This document shows, in pieces, positions 37,534 through 50,098 of a stretch of DNA of 64,000 nt. Position numbers and translations under genes: made by a program. Source of the DNA: Sipunculus nudus (lineage: Eukaryota; Annelida; Sipuncula; Golfingiida; Sipunculidae); contig CM049314.1 in assembly GCA_026874595.1 (NCBI GenBank), forward strand, positions 66,263,300-66,327,299. Reading direction: 5' to 3'. The notes under the pieces were generated by a model, which saw only the letters and a program-made list of their open reading frames with translations, did no database searches and was not told where the DNA came from. Every line of letters starts with the position of its first letter. Positions within the stretch are counted from its first letter, which is position 1.

Positions 37534-40500
37534 CTGAAAATACATAAAAACATCATATATACATACTTTTGTATGGTTAAATTTTCACATGACAACTTGA
37601 CTTATGATTACAATATATATCATCATCTCAGACAGTTGCATCTGGTGTCAAAAGAGTTAGTTTCCGCCTGCCAGATACCAGAAATAAGGTAGCAATGGCT
37701 TAATTTTAAGCTAACTGCATGTGCAACCAAGTAATAAGAGCAAAGACCAAATGCATCTTAACATACAGGCAGTAAAGCAGTTTGAGCTACAAACCTTAAA
37801 ACTCATTAGATTGATGTTTTAAAGAAAAAATGTGTACTACCTCCAGCTATAAGTTCCGTTTGGAAGAATACAAAAGTTTCCCAGCAAAACCACTCCAGCT
37901 TACAGGCCCATTGCCCTTTTTTATTTGTTTCATGTATTGTTTTGGATTTAGGTGTTGACAATTATGCCCAAAGTGTTTGTCAATTATAACAAGACTGCAT
38001 GGCAAAAATAGGATATTGCACATGCATAAAAAAACTTGCAATTAGCAATCACAAATAAATTTGATTTTTTTACCATTTGGTCGCCATCTTGATTCATGAT
38101 AGTAGTACAATAAGTTATGTTTTCTTTCAGGCAAATGATAATGCCAGGTGCAAGTTTATTTCTGTTTATGCTGTATGGAGGCATAAGGAAATGATTTTAG
38201 AATGAAATCTTGAAAGGTAGTATTACATTTTCAGGAGAGAACCCTGTATTTCATGTTTACCTAACAGGGGTCATAATAATGCCTTTCTGCTTGTCTCAGA
38301 CAGGCAAACATGTGCGCTGAAAGGCAATTTCCCTTTTGTACCAATTTGCTGGACAGGTGAACTTCCAGGTGTTTCCCAATTACAAATAATGAAAAATACA
38401 TAAAAATAAAATATTATGGTAACTTGGAGACCCACAGCTACACAGGTACCCTGCACTATTATGCCTTCACAGTGCTAATGATAGAGCTCCATGATTTGCA
38501 GAGTAGCAGACAGATAATAGAGCTGAATATTAGTCTACATCCTAGGCCCATTCTTATGAATAAGGAAAAAAGTTATTGGCTGATATATTCAATCACAATA
38601 TATACGCTGCACCATAACAACACATGTTAATTCAGTAGAGTGCTGTTTTTCCGAAAGCATCGGGGGACAAGCTTTTCTTACGGAAAAACAAATTTTTGGA
38701 AATTCTGTCGGGGGTCTAGGGCCAATTTTGTACGACAGTTAATAATTTACTTAACGCTATATTACTGAGGGAACACCATGTTTCTTTTCTACTCACGTAA
38801 TTTATGACTGAAACTTATAACAAGGCCTACAGGCCTAATGCAAACCTGTGCATTGGGAAATACACCACGTATAATGCTTCAATGCTGGACCATGACTTCT
38901 CATGTATATGAACAATGCAGGTACTAAACATTTTGAATAAGAAACAATTACACAAACATCACAGCTGAAATTCGGGCATGGGTGCACACAACACAGCTAG
39001 GGACCCATGGGTCTCAACGCTAAGTTGAATTTGTCTATAAGGATATTTTGAAAGAAATTTTTCAGACTGACGGTACTGTGACCTTAACAAATGACCTTGT
39101 AACCAAAAAATCTTAGAACTTAATATCCTTGGACTTGCAGCATTAGGATTATTGTAACAATCTTTTAAAAAGTGACCTTGACCTCTGACCAGATAACCTC
39201 AAATTCTACAGGTTTCCTCACTTTGGGCAAGTAAGCCAGTGGAAAGTTCAGGATGAAAAGTTTGATTTACAATGCATCAACAATCTTTTTAAAGATGTGG
39301 CTTCTGTGACCTTCAACTTAGATTGCTGGACCCTGAAAATCAAAATGAATATACATATGTGGTTGGTCATTATTAAATCAAGTTTGAAGCCAGTCTGTCC
39401 ATCCAAAGCAGAATTATCATTCATAAACTAATTTGTGAATGGATGGACCCTGTGACCTTGACCTTTGACCTATGACCCAAAAATCAAACAGAATCTTCCC
39501 CTAGTGGCAGGTTAGCAATATCTTGAAGATGGAAGATTTGCGATGAAAAGTTTGGCTTCAAATGCATATACATTCCTTTTAAAGAAATGGGTCCTGTGAC
39601 TTTGACCATTGACCGTTGGACCCCAAAATCAACATCGTTCTTACTTTAGTGGTGGGCCATTTATAAGTTAAGTTTGGAACCAATTTATCAAACTTAACTG
39701 GAGTTATCATCTGGAAACTACTTTGTGTGAATGGACGGATTGACAGACAGACAGACATACAAACAGACAGACTGACGGACAGGGTGATTAGTATAGGGCA
39801 TCCACTTGTGATCAATAAACACACCAGGTTTTGGGACACCAGATGTAATGACAGCTGAGAAACTGACATGATTGTTGTCATTTTATAGTAAATAAATAGA
39901 AAAATATTTGTTAAAATAGGAAAACCACCATGTTTAAGGAACTGACAAAGCTAGTCATGGTCAATATTCAAGGCAAGGTTCATGACAAACCATGCATTAA
40001 TTATCAAGATATTGGAGGTTTTGTATCAAATTTTATACTATTCTGGGGGGTACTTTCAAGCCCCATAGCTCGAAGGAAAAAGGTCGCAATGACCTAATTT
40101 CAGGTTTCCAAGGAAATTTTAATTGACCTCCCTGGATGTTCACTTAGAAGTTTCTAGGACCAGCTGTTATGATTTGTGCCCTGCTAACGATCGGCCGGAC
40201 ATCCAGATGGACGACGGACAAAGCGCCATTCCTATACCTCAGTTGACTTACAGTCAGCTGAGCTAAAAATGATTGTAGCTGGCACCACCAGTCTTATATA
40301 CTAAAAGGTTTCAGAGATATATACATATGCCCAAGTTCAGACTGATAAAGCAAACCCCTCCTGAGAAATAAGCAGGGACACACACTGTGCAAAAAATTAT
40401 TGTAGGTGGCATCACCAGTCTTGTACACGACAAGTATACGATAATTAAAATACGATAGGTATAAATATGCCCAATTTCAGGATGATATATCAAATTCCTC

Positions 40501-43500
40501 TATAGAAATAAGCAGGCACAAAAGTCACACACTGTGCAAATGTCATTGTAGGTGGTGACACCTGTCTTGTGAACGAGAAACCCATCAAAGACACATAGAC
40601 GGGTCAAAATATTAGGCCAATACATCAACCTTACCTTAAGTCTGATGCATGGGGCTGACCACGCTTAGGTAAGAAAGGCAGTTGCCCCAAGTGAACTGTG
40701 ACAAATCTGCTAGCTCAGGCTACTGCACTGAGTGAACTCATGACCTGCACCTGGCTAGACTGGGTGAACTTTTGACCTGTACCTGGCTGCACTGAGTGAA
40801 GTCTTGACCTGTTGCCTAATCTGATACAGTTGGCTGTCTGCCGAAGCTATAAATAGATTGGCTCCACATGCAGCCCTGAGGGGCATGACACCCATGAGGT
40901 GATCACATGGTGCCCATGAGGTGTTCACATGTCACCCATGAGGGGATCACATGCCTTGTGCTTGGCTGCACTGACTGAACTCTTGACCTATATCTGGCTG
41001 CACTGAATGAACTCTTGATCTATTGCCAAATCTGAAACAGTTGGCAGTTTCTTAACCTATGTAAATATACAGACACAATCTTGGCCTGTTGGCAAATCTG
41101 TTTACACATACTGAGAGACTTTGGCTAAAATGCTTTTTTTCAAGCTGAAATATTCATAAACTTTTTATCAAAATATCTAGAAAAATAAAAGATTCAGTTC
41201 TTTCATTGTTAAAGGTCCAATAATTCTGCCAAAAATCATTCAAGTAAACTTGAACAAAGGCCACCTAAGAATAATTTTTGTGCCATGTAACAGAAGTTAT
41301 AATTGAAACAATAATTTTGTAGAGAAACAGTTTTGCAGTCCTCAGTTTGAGTTAGACATAATAATGGCCATAAGACCAACTTAAGTTTTTCTGATATTAT
41401 TGAAAGAACCATGTCCTACGATAATTCTTTGGAAAAATTGCACGATTCAACTTGACAGTTTCATCATAAACATTTTAAGCTGAAAGAGGCTAAAATTATG
41501 AGGTTTTTGCCCATAAAAAACAGGTCAATGTAGGTGGCACATCAAAATCTGATATGTGACAGATAATTGCATAAAATCTTGGGACGGTAGCTCCTGCAAT
41601 TCCTGAGAAATTATGGGTTGATATACAGATGACCAATGACCCCCGTACAAAAAACGGTCAATGCAGGTGGCGCCACCAATACCTGAATTTCATATATGAC
41701 TCATGTGACCAACAATGGAATAAAATTTGGTGATGACAGCTCTGGCCGTTTTTGAGATTGTCATTTTAGTATGCTTTTTTGGACAGATGACTAGGTTCAA
41801 CTTCCTGTAATTCAGCCAAAATTCACAGAACTTGAACCATTTGAACAAACTTGAGAGAGATGGTATAAAAGATTATTTCTGTGAAATATTGAACAAATTG
41901 GCTTGACCATTTCAGAGGAGAAGATTGTTAAAGGTTTTTAGCTTTTTCTCTATAAAATCTAAAAAAATGCAGATTTTTTTCAGATGGCTAATTTTTTGCA
42001 TTAAATTTCATGATGTTAGCTTCAGTCATTTTCGAAATAGTATGGGTTAACGTATAGCTGTGATTGTAAACATTGCCTGGCATGAGGAATATCTAAAATC
42101 ATAAATGTACATTTTTTTAAAAGTTTTTAAAAAACATTCTTGTCAATATTAAGATAACCTGAAATCTAAATGTCTGGAGGCATGATGTAACGGATGCTGG
42201 TAAACTGGTTCCAGGCTAGATGTATCTGCTTCACACAGCTAACACATATGGTAAAATGACTCAATTCAATCTTTATTATTCAGCCAAAATTCATTCTTTG
42301 GAACCATAAAAAACATTTATTATAAGAATTATTCAGGGGATTATTCTTGTAATATTTAAACAAATTGGCCTCAGTGGCGTCAGTCAAAAAACGTTTTGCA
42401 GGTTTATAACTCGTATGGGAAAATAAAGCAAAATGGCTAAGTTAAGCTTCCAATAACTCAGCCAAAAATCACTGAACCAAAACCATTTGAACAAACTTGA
42501 ATTATCAACATCTAAGAATAATTAATGTGTGAGATTTAAGAATTTAGCCCAGTGGTTTTTGAGAAGAAGATCTTTGTAGCAACTGAGCTAAAATGGGTTG
42601 TTATGGCATATGACTAAATTCAGCTTCCCATTACTCAGCCAAAAGTCCCTGAACTGAGACCATTTGAACAAACTTCAGAAAGCACTACCCTAGGATCATT
42701 TCTGTGCGATATTAAACAATTTGGCCAAATGGTTTCAGAGAAGAAGTTTTTTATAGCTGTCAGTATGATACGGGCACTGATGACCCCCGTTCAAAAAAGT
42801 CCGATGCAGGTGGCGCCACCAATACCTGAATTTCAGACATGACTCATATGACCAACATTGGCATAAAATTTGTTGATGACAGCTCCAGCCGTTTCTAAGA
42901 TTGTAATTTTAGTATGCTTTTTTGGACAGATGACTAAGTTCAACTAGCTGTAACTCGGCCAAAAATCACCGAACTTAAACCATTCGAACAAAATTCGAGA
43001 GAGATTGTTCCTGGGATCATTTCTGTGAAATATTGGACAATTTGACTGAACAGTTTCAGAGAAGAAGATTTTAAAAGTTTTTTTAGCTTTTTCTCTATAA
43101 AATCTAAGAAAATGCAGTTAGCCAAAAAATAAGCAAAATCAGATAGAGTTTTTTAGATGACCAATTTTTTGCAGAAAATTTCTTGAGGATAACTCTTGCC
43201 GTTTTCAAGATAGTATGGGTTATGTACAGACGACGGCCGCCGGACGCCGGACGACGCCACACCATCGCATAAGCTCACAGGTTCGCTAAAAATATCGGAT
43301 TTATTGCAGAGTTTGTAAGGTAAAAACCATTTTAACTTGTTTTTAGGATACTTGTGTGCCATTTTTTTCCCCAACAAATTCACGGTAGGTAAAGGTCAAA
43401 TGACATGGCCATTATTGAAGCTCGGTTAGTTTCTTTAACAGCCCGCAAGCAGCGCCAGTGCAGCACACGCATAAAGCAGTCTGTTTTCTTTTCTTTGACT

Positions 43501-46500
43501 CCACATTGCTGGCAGGTGACAGCAAGACGATCGGGTTCACTTGGTGTTCTTCACAACAGTAAATAAGCTGAATAACAGCAAATTTAAATAAGTGACAAAA
43601 CTGCTCTCTCAGAATGAAATGTTTGGCCAGGCCAGTGTACTATGGCCTCCGTCTTAACCTACTTAGGCACAAGCGATGTGCGAATGATACCTCACCAATA
43701 CTCTTGCTTGTAAACTGCTAAGTTGTTTGCCTGACATTCCAGCCAAAGCCAACGAACTATGCTTGCTTGAGTACAAACGAGATATGGTTTATAATACACA
43801 AGTGCTCTTGGATAAACTGCTCAGATGCTTACTAGGGGTATACTGAGCCTGCCCTTGCCAACTAGCTGTAGTTATCACAGTGTTAATAAGGGTCACAACT
43901 GGACTTAACCACTTGACTGCAGGCCTTCGTAACTCGTAATTACAAAGATCCTGTTTGAGGTATTTTCACGCTTGAAAAATATTTTGGAAATACAAATAAA
44001 TTTTCGGTTCCCCATTATAAATTTCCGAAAAACGAATTTTCTGAAATTCGGCATTTGGAAATACGGCACTCTACTGTAGTTCTACAGAAATGACAAAACT
44101 AAAGTGATTGATGGAAAGTTTGATATGATAATAGGATGCATCTACAAGGCAAAAGGCAAATTGCCCTACTGAAAGGCAGAACATGATTTATGCCTTTCCG
44201 TTAGAAAGGTGAATATTTGAAAGTATTACAAACCCTGCCAAATAATGCCTAGAAAAAGAATGGCCACCTGTAATGTTCCGTGCTCAAGACAGCTGAACTT
44301 ACCAATTAAAAGTACTGGAGCTTCTGGACAATGATGCTTGATTTCAGGACACCATTTGTTCGTGACGTTCTCAAAAGATGATGGGCTGACGACGCTAAAA
44401 CAGATGAGGAAGACGTCCGTCTGGAAAGTAAAAATGAACAGCATGAAGGAACAATAATAATGCATAATTCTACACTACAGTAATTTTGGAACTTGGTCTC
44501 TGTACAAGAATGTAGCCATCTGCAAATAAAACCAAGATCACTTATATACATAAATTTATATTATACAAGCAAATTGTTATGAGTCAGATCATGAAATTTG
44601 AAACATTTCATTTAAAGAAATGCCTACTACTAAACATTTATATTCAGTGGCATTGTACATTGTGTGGTCTGATCACTGGTTCAGAGGGTGGGTGATCAGT
44701 ATATAGAGTATTTACTCCAATATTCACCAGATGTCGCCCCTGCATGGTAAGTGGTATAAAGACCTCGCATGAAGGTCAAGGTCACAATATCTGACACAGA
44801 TAAAGCTCATATAAGCTGGTTCCTGAATAGATTACTACAAGGAAAACTGTTTAAGGTAAAGACAAAATTTGTTCCAAAATCATAACGGTTGGTAAACTTG
44901 AAGAAAATTTAACTGCTTTAGTGGTAGGAATTGTTTGTAAAATAATCATTGATAATTGAAAGAGAAAAACGAACAATGATCAATTTTTGATTGATTACTG
45001 TAGTTAGCTTCATATTTGCGGGGTTAAATGTTAGCGATTTTCAATTTTCAGTGTTTTAAAACTGTTCCGTTGTCATTATCTCACAATACAAAAGATCTTT
45101 ACATAGAGTATAACCATTACTATATGAATTAATTACCAGTATATCAAATATCATGTGCACAAAACCTTATTAATAAAAAATATTGTTAGTTAATGGCAGA
45201 CAATTGGAAAGATCTGACATCACTTACCACATCAATCTTTGAACAAACACGATCTATTTTTATATTCATTACGTCAAGCTTTTATTTTTCAACTTATTAC
45301 TTTATAATTTATTACTTATTACTATTTACTTATTAACAGAGGTTTCATTTTCACGATAATTCCCCTTTCACTAAAAATGCAAATTTGAACCAAATTTGAA
45401 CAGGAAAGCTACCCAAGTATTTTATGTAACTTCTATATTTCAAAGAAATCTCTGGTGTGGGTAAAAACTGAGTTTTCACATAACTTTAAGTCATGTTACC
45501 ACGGTAACTGTACCCATTGTGAGGTGAATCTATGGTTTGTATATTAACAGTAGACAGGCGTTCGATGTTAAAATGGACACTTATAACAGATCAGATATTT
45601 AAGGTCACGCTACTAGATCTAGGTAACAACCAGGTTGATGATAAATGTCATCAAAGATAGAACCATTTTAATTGATTATATAAGAAAATGACCAATCACT
45701 GATATAATCCATTCATCGCCAGAGCACTATGTACTATACCGTTTATTCTTGTGTACAAGACCACACCATAAATCTCCCCAAAGCACTACAATATATACCG
45801 TGAAGGCTCCTCTATAGGGCCATAACAAAAGAATTAATAATTCTTTGGAATCACCCATCCTATTTTTCATGGATCAATTTCTTTTTTTAGGGGAAGGAGT
45901 GAATGAGCACTAAGTCCTCTGTAACACTGTTTCCAACAGATGTTATTACCTCTTACCCTTATCATATAAACTATTATAAATCATTATATGTATTAATTAT
46001 GTGAGTATGAAAAACATTCATTCACAAAGTGTCATTTAAAGCAGATTAAACTTGATGCAATTCATCTTCACCATTCCTAGAATCTTTGCACATATTTGTA
46101 TCCCTCCTGCCAGCTAACAACAATTTTTATCTCAACTGGTAAATTTAAAAGTGAAATTATATAAAAACAAGTGACCCATGGGTCATGACGCTCAGCCGAC
46201 TGACATGTTGAAAATATGACCTTGCAAAGACAACTAAATAAGATAGGTGGCATCATTGTTCATGCATATTAGCTTAAAGACCCAACCCAAAAAAAACAAA
46301 TTTGATGACAATCCAACCAGCCTTTCATGAGAAATCTGGAAATTTGTGTGTATTTTGCATTATTTCTGGGATGCTCAAACATACCCCAAAACTCTGAGAA
46401 TATAGGTCACTGTGACCCAATTTCAGGTTTCTGGGGAGAACTTTTGAGGAACTCTCAGGATGTCAAGTTAGAAGATTCTGGGCCCCATGGTTATGATTTG

Positions 46501-49500
46501 GGCCCTACTTTGGTATCAAACTTTCAATTATTCTGAGGGGTGCTTATAAGCCCCATAGCTCAGAAAATATGGGCAACAGAGACCTTAATTCAAGTTTCCA
46601 AGGAGACTTTTCCCAGATTTCCCTAGATGTCAAGTTTGAAGATTCTAGGACCAATGGTTACAATTTGAGCCCTGTTAAGGGACGACCACATCTTTGAAGG
46701 TCTCATAAATAGGCCTAGCGAAAAAAAAGGTTTAAAATTTTTTAAAAATTAAGGTGGTGCCACCAGTCCACAATAACTGATGAAACACTCCATGATGAAT
46801 ATGCATGCATAGAATCAGGGTGATTAATGCAATAGTTGTTCAGATACTGGAGCTTTTGTATCAAATTTTTAGTTATTCTGGGAGGTACTTCTAAGACCCA
46901 TAGCTCGGAGAATATGGGTAACAGAGACCTAATTTCAGGTTTCCATGGAGTTTTTATGGACCTCCTAGGACGTCAAGAAAGAAGTTTCAAGCTCAAATAG
47001 TTAAGAAATTGTGCCCTGTTAACTGACAACAACATCTTTGATGGTCTCAAAAATAAAGATAAAAAGTCCGGGTGGCACCACCAGTTTGCAGGAACTGATG
47101 TAACACTCCATGATGCATATGCATGCAAAGAATAATGCCAATCAATGCACTAGTTGCTCAGATACCTGAGCTTTTTTCTGAGCCCAATAGCTCAGACAAT
47201 TTGGGTGACAGAGACCTAATTTGAGGTTTCCAAACAGACTTTTCATGAGCCTCCCAACATGTCAAGAAAGAAGATTCTAGGTCTAGATGTTACGATTTAG
47301 TGCCCTGTTAACAGATGACTGCATCCTTTAAGGTCTCAAAAATAGATAAAAAAAATGTAAAAAATTGAAAAAATACAGGTGGCGCCACCAGTCTGCAGAA
47401 ACTGATGAAACACTCCATGGTCAATATCAATGCAAAGAATCATGATAATCAATGCATTAATTGTTCAGATATTTGAGCTTTTGTATCAAATTTTTCATTA
47501 TTTGGCGGGGTACTTCAGAGCCCCATAGCTTGAAGAATATGTGTAACAGAGACCTAATTCCAGGTTTCCAAAAAGACTTTTCATGGACCTCCCTGCAAGT
47601 CAAGACAGAAGATTCTAAGTCAAGTCATTAAGATTTGTGCCCTGTTAACAGATGACGGCATCTTTTGAGGTTTAAAAATAGAGAAAAAAAAATCGTAAAA
47701 AAATGTTAAAATACAGGTGGCGCCACCAGTCTGCAGAAATTGATGAAACACTCCATGATCAATATCCATGCAGAGAATCATGGTGATCAATGCATTAATT
47801 GTTCAGATATTTGAGCTTTTGTATCAAATTTTTCATTATTCTGGGGGGTACTTTGGAGCCCCATAGCTTGAAGAATATGGGTAACAGAGACCTAATCCAG
47901 GTTTCCAAGAAGACTTTTCATGGACCTCCCTGCATGTCAAGACAGAAGATTCTAAGTCCAGTCATTAAGATTTGTGCTCTGTTAACAGATGATGGCATCT
48001 TTTATGGTCTCAAAAGTAGAGAAAAAAAATCGTAAAAAATCGAAAAAATACAGGTGGCGCCACCAATACGCAGAAACTGATGAAACACATGAAACACTCC
48101 ATGATCAATATCCATGCAAAGAATAATGGTGATCAATGCATTAGTTGATCAGATATTTGAGCTGTTGTATCAAATTTTTCATTATTCTGGGGGGTACTTC
48201 GGAGCCCCATAGCTTGAAGAATATGGGTAACAGAGACCTAATTCCAGGTTTCCAAGAAGACTTTTCATGGACCTCTCTGGATGTAAAGTAAGAAGATTCC
48301 AGGGCCAGCGGTTACGATTTGTACCCTGTTAACAGATGACCGCATCTTTTGAGGTCTCAAAAATAGAGAAAAAAATCGTAAAAAAAATCGAAAAAAATAC
48401 AGGTGGCCCCACCAGTCTGCAGAAACTGATAAAACACTCCATGATCAATATCCATGCAAAGAATCATGGTGATCAATGCATTAATTGATCAGATAATTGA
48501 GCCTTTGTATCAAATTTTTCATTATTCGGCGGGAACTTCGGAGCATCATAGCTTGAAGGATATCGGTAAAAGAGACCTAATTCCAGGTTTCCAAAAAGAC
48601 TTTTCATGGACCTCCCTGCATGTCAAGACAGAAGATTCTAAGTCCAGTCAATAAGATTTGTGCCCTGTAAACAGATGACGGCATCTTTTGAGGTCTCAAA
48701 AATAGATTAAAAAAATCGTAAAAAATCGAAAAAATACAGGTGGCGCCACCAGTCTGCAGAAACTGATGAAACACTCCATGATCAATATCCATGCAAAGAA
48801 TCATGGTAATCAATACATTAGTTGTTCAGATATTTGAGCTTTTGTATCAAATTTTTCATTATTCTGGGGGGGTACTTGGGAGCCCCATAGCTTGAAGAAT
48901 ATGGGTAACAGAGACCTAATTCCAGGTTTCCAAGGAGATTTTTCATGGACCTCTCTGGATGTAAAGTGAGAAGATTCCAGGTCAAGTGGTTACGATTTGT
49001 GCCTTGTTAATGGACAGACGGCCGGATGGCCGGAGGGACAAAGAGTGATCGCTATAACTCAGATGACTTACAGTCAGCTGCGCTAAAAACTCAGAGTCCA
49101 TAGGCTGAAAATTAAGTTTTCTTGGTGTTGCCTTATGCATTGTTTCAACTGGATAAATATTAGTCAATCAGATGTCTGTAAATGAATAGCTTTCAGGTAA
49201 CATTTCCAGGCAGTGGTTGAATAAGAATAAGTACATCCTAGTGATGAGCTGATGATCTATTATAACTGATGATTGGTCGGGTTGCTGCAAACAATCTGAC
49301 ATTCGATCTTGCAGTGCCATTATCAATTGCAAAATTTTTGCATGCAACTTAGGCTTTGTGATGTGCTTTTACATACATTATGCAGGCAAACTAGAGAAAA
49401 GTCTGCGTGTACTAAAAAACTTAATTCCTAAGTTAGTAAATAGACATGTAGGCTTTAGTATGATATTAGTACCTGTGTGGAAGCCTACATATCAGTTGAT

Positions 49501-50051
49501 ATATATGGTCCAAAAGTTCATACTTCTAAACAACAGATTAACTATTTTTTACTGATGACTGATCAAGAAATTACAACCGATTCAAGACACTGGTACATCA
49601 AAAATTGTATACATTTTAAATATACTAAAATACCGTTTGAACAATAGCACTACAAATGTGCATAATATGCCTGCCTTATGTCCTGTGACCTCTGACCTCA
49701 TTAACTATGCATGAATTTTGCTGAGAATTAAAGTCAGGGGAGAAACTGTATTGGTTAATACTGATAATAAGTTTTATGAATATCCATCATATTCCTGGTA
49801 ATTTATCCAGCAAAACACCATAAAATAGCCTTGTGACCTTTGACCTCATAAAATATGTGTGGATTATACCTTTAATCGAACTTTAGTGAGATAATCTATT
49901 AATAAGTAGTTATGGTGAGTTTCATGAAAATCCACTGAAGCCATCAACATCCTGTATATATTATTAATTGCTTTTTTATAAATATGTAAATTATGTAAAT
50001 ATGCAATCTCTCTCTCTATATATATATATATATTTATATATATGGAAATTT

Positions 50052-50098
<47 letters not shown>

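Larger units (their letters stand above)
38819..43287 (+). mobile_element. Interspersed repeat family B, copy 2 (interrupted by family A copy 3)
   Basis: Starts AACAAGGCCTACAGGCCTAA and ends in a CGCCGGACG-rich tract followed by AAGCTCACAGGTTCGCT and an A run. The interior has repeated units containing TTGAACCATTTGAACAAACT and GTGAAATATT. A long unit with GCAGGTGGCGCCACCAATACC recurs at about 41661 and 42807, roughly 1146 bases apart. A 1.3-kb family A element splits it at 38995-40266. No protein-coding region is seen. Confidence 0.7.
38633..44076. mobile_element. CAGTAG-ended element in the last intron, filled by nested insertions
   Basis: Left end CAGTAGAGTGCTGTTTTTCC and right end (reversed) CAGTAGAGTGCCGTATTTCC form an inverted pair of about 26 bases with few mismatches. 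The bases not accounted for by family B copy 2 (38633-38818 and 43288-44076) make a parent of about 1 kb, rich in CGGAAA/TTTCCG words. The CAGTAG start resembles pogo/Tigger MITEs. A clean TA duplication is not seen. Confidence 0.7.

Noticed and set aside
46327-48654. Similar short reading frames in the family A units
   Set aside because: The frames are broken differently in each 335-base unit and have no conserved protein.
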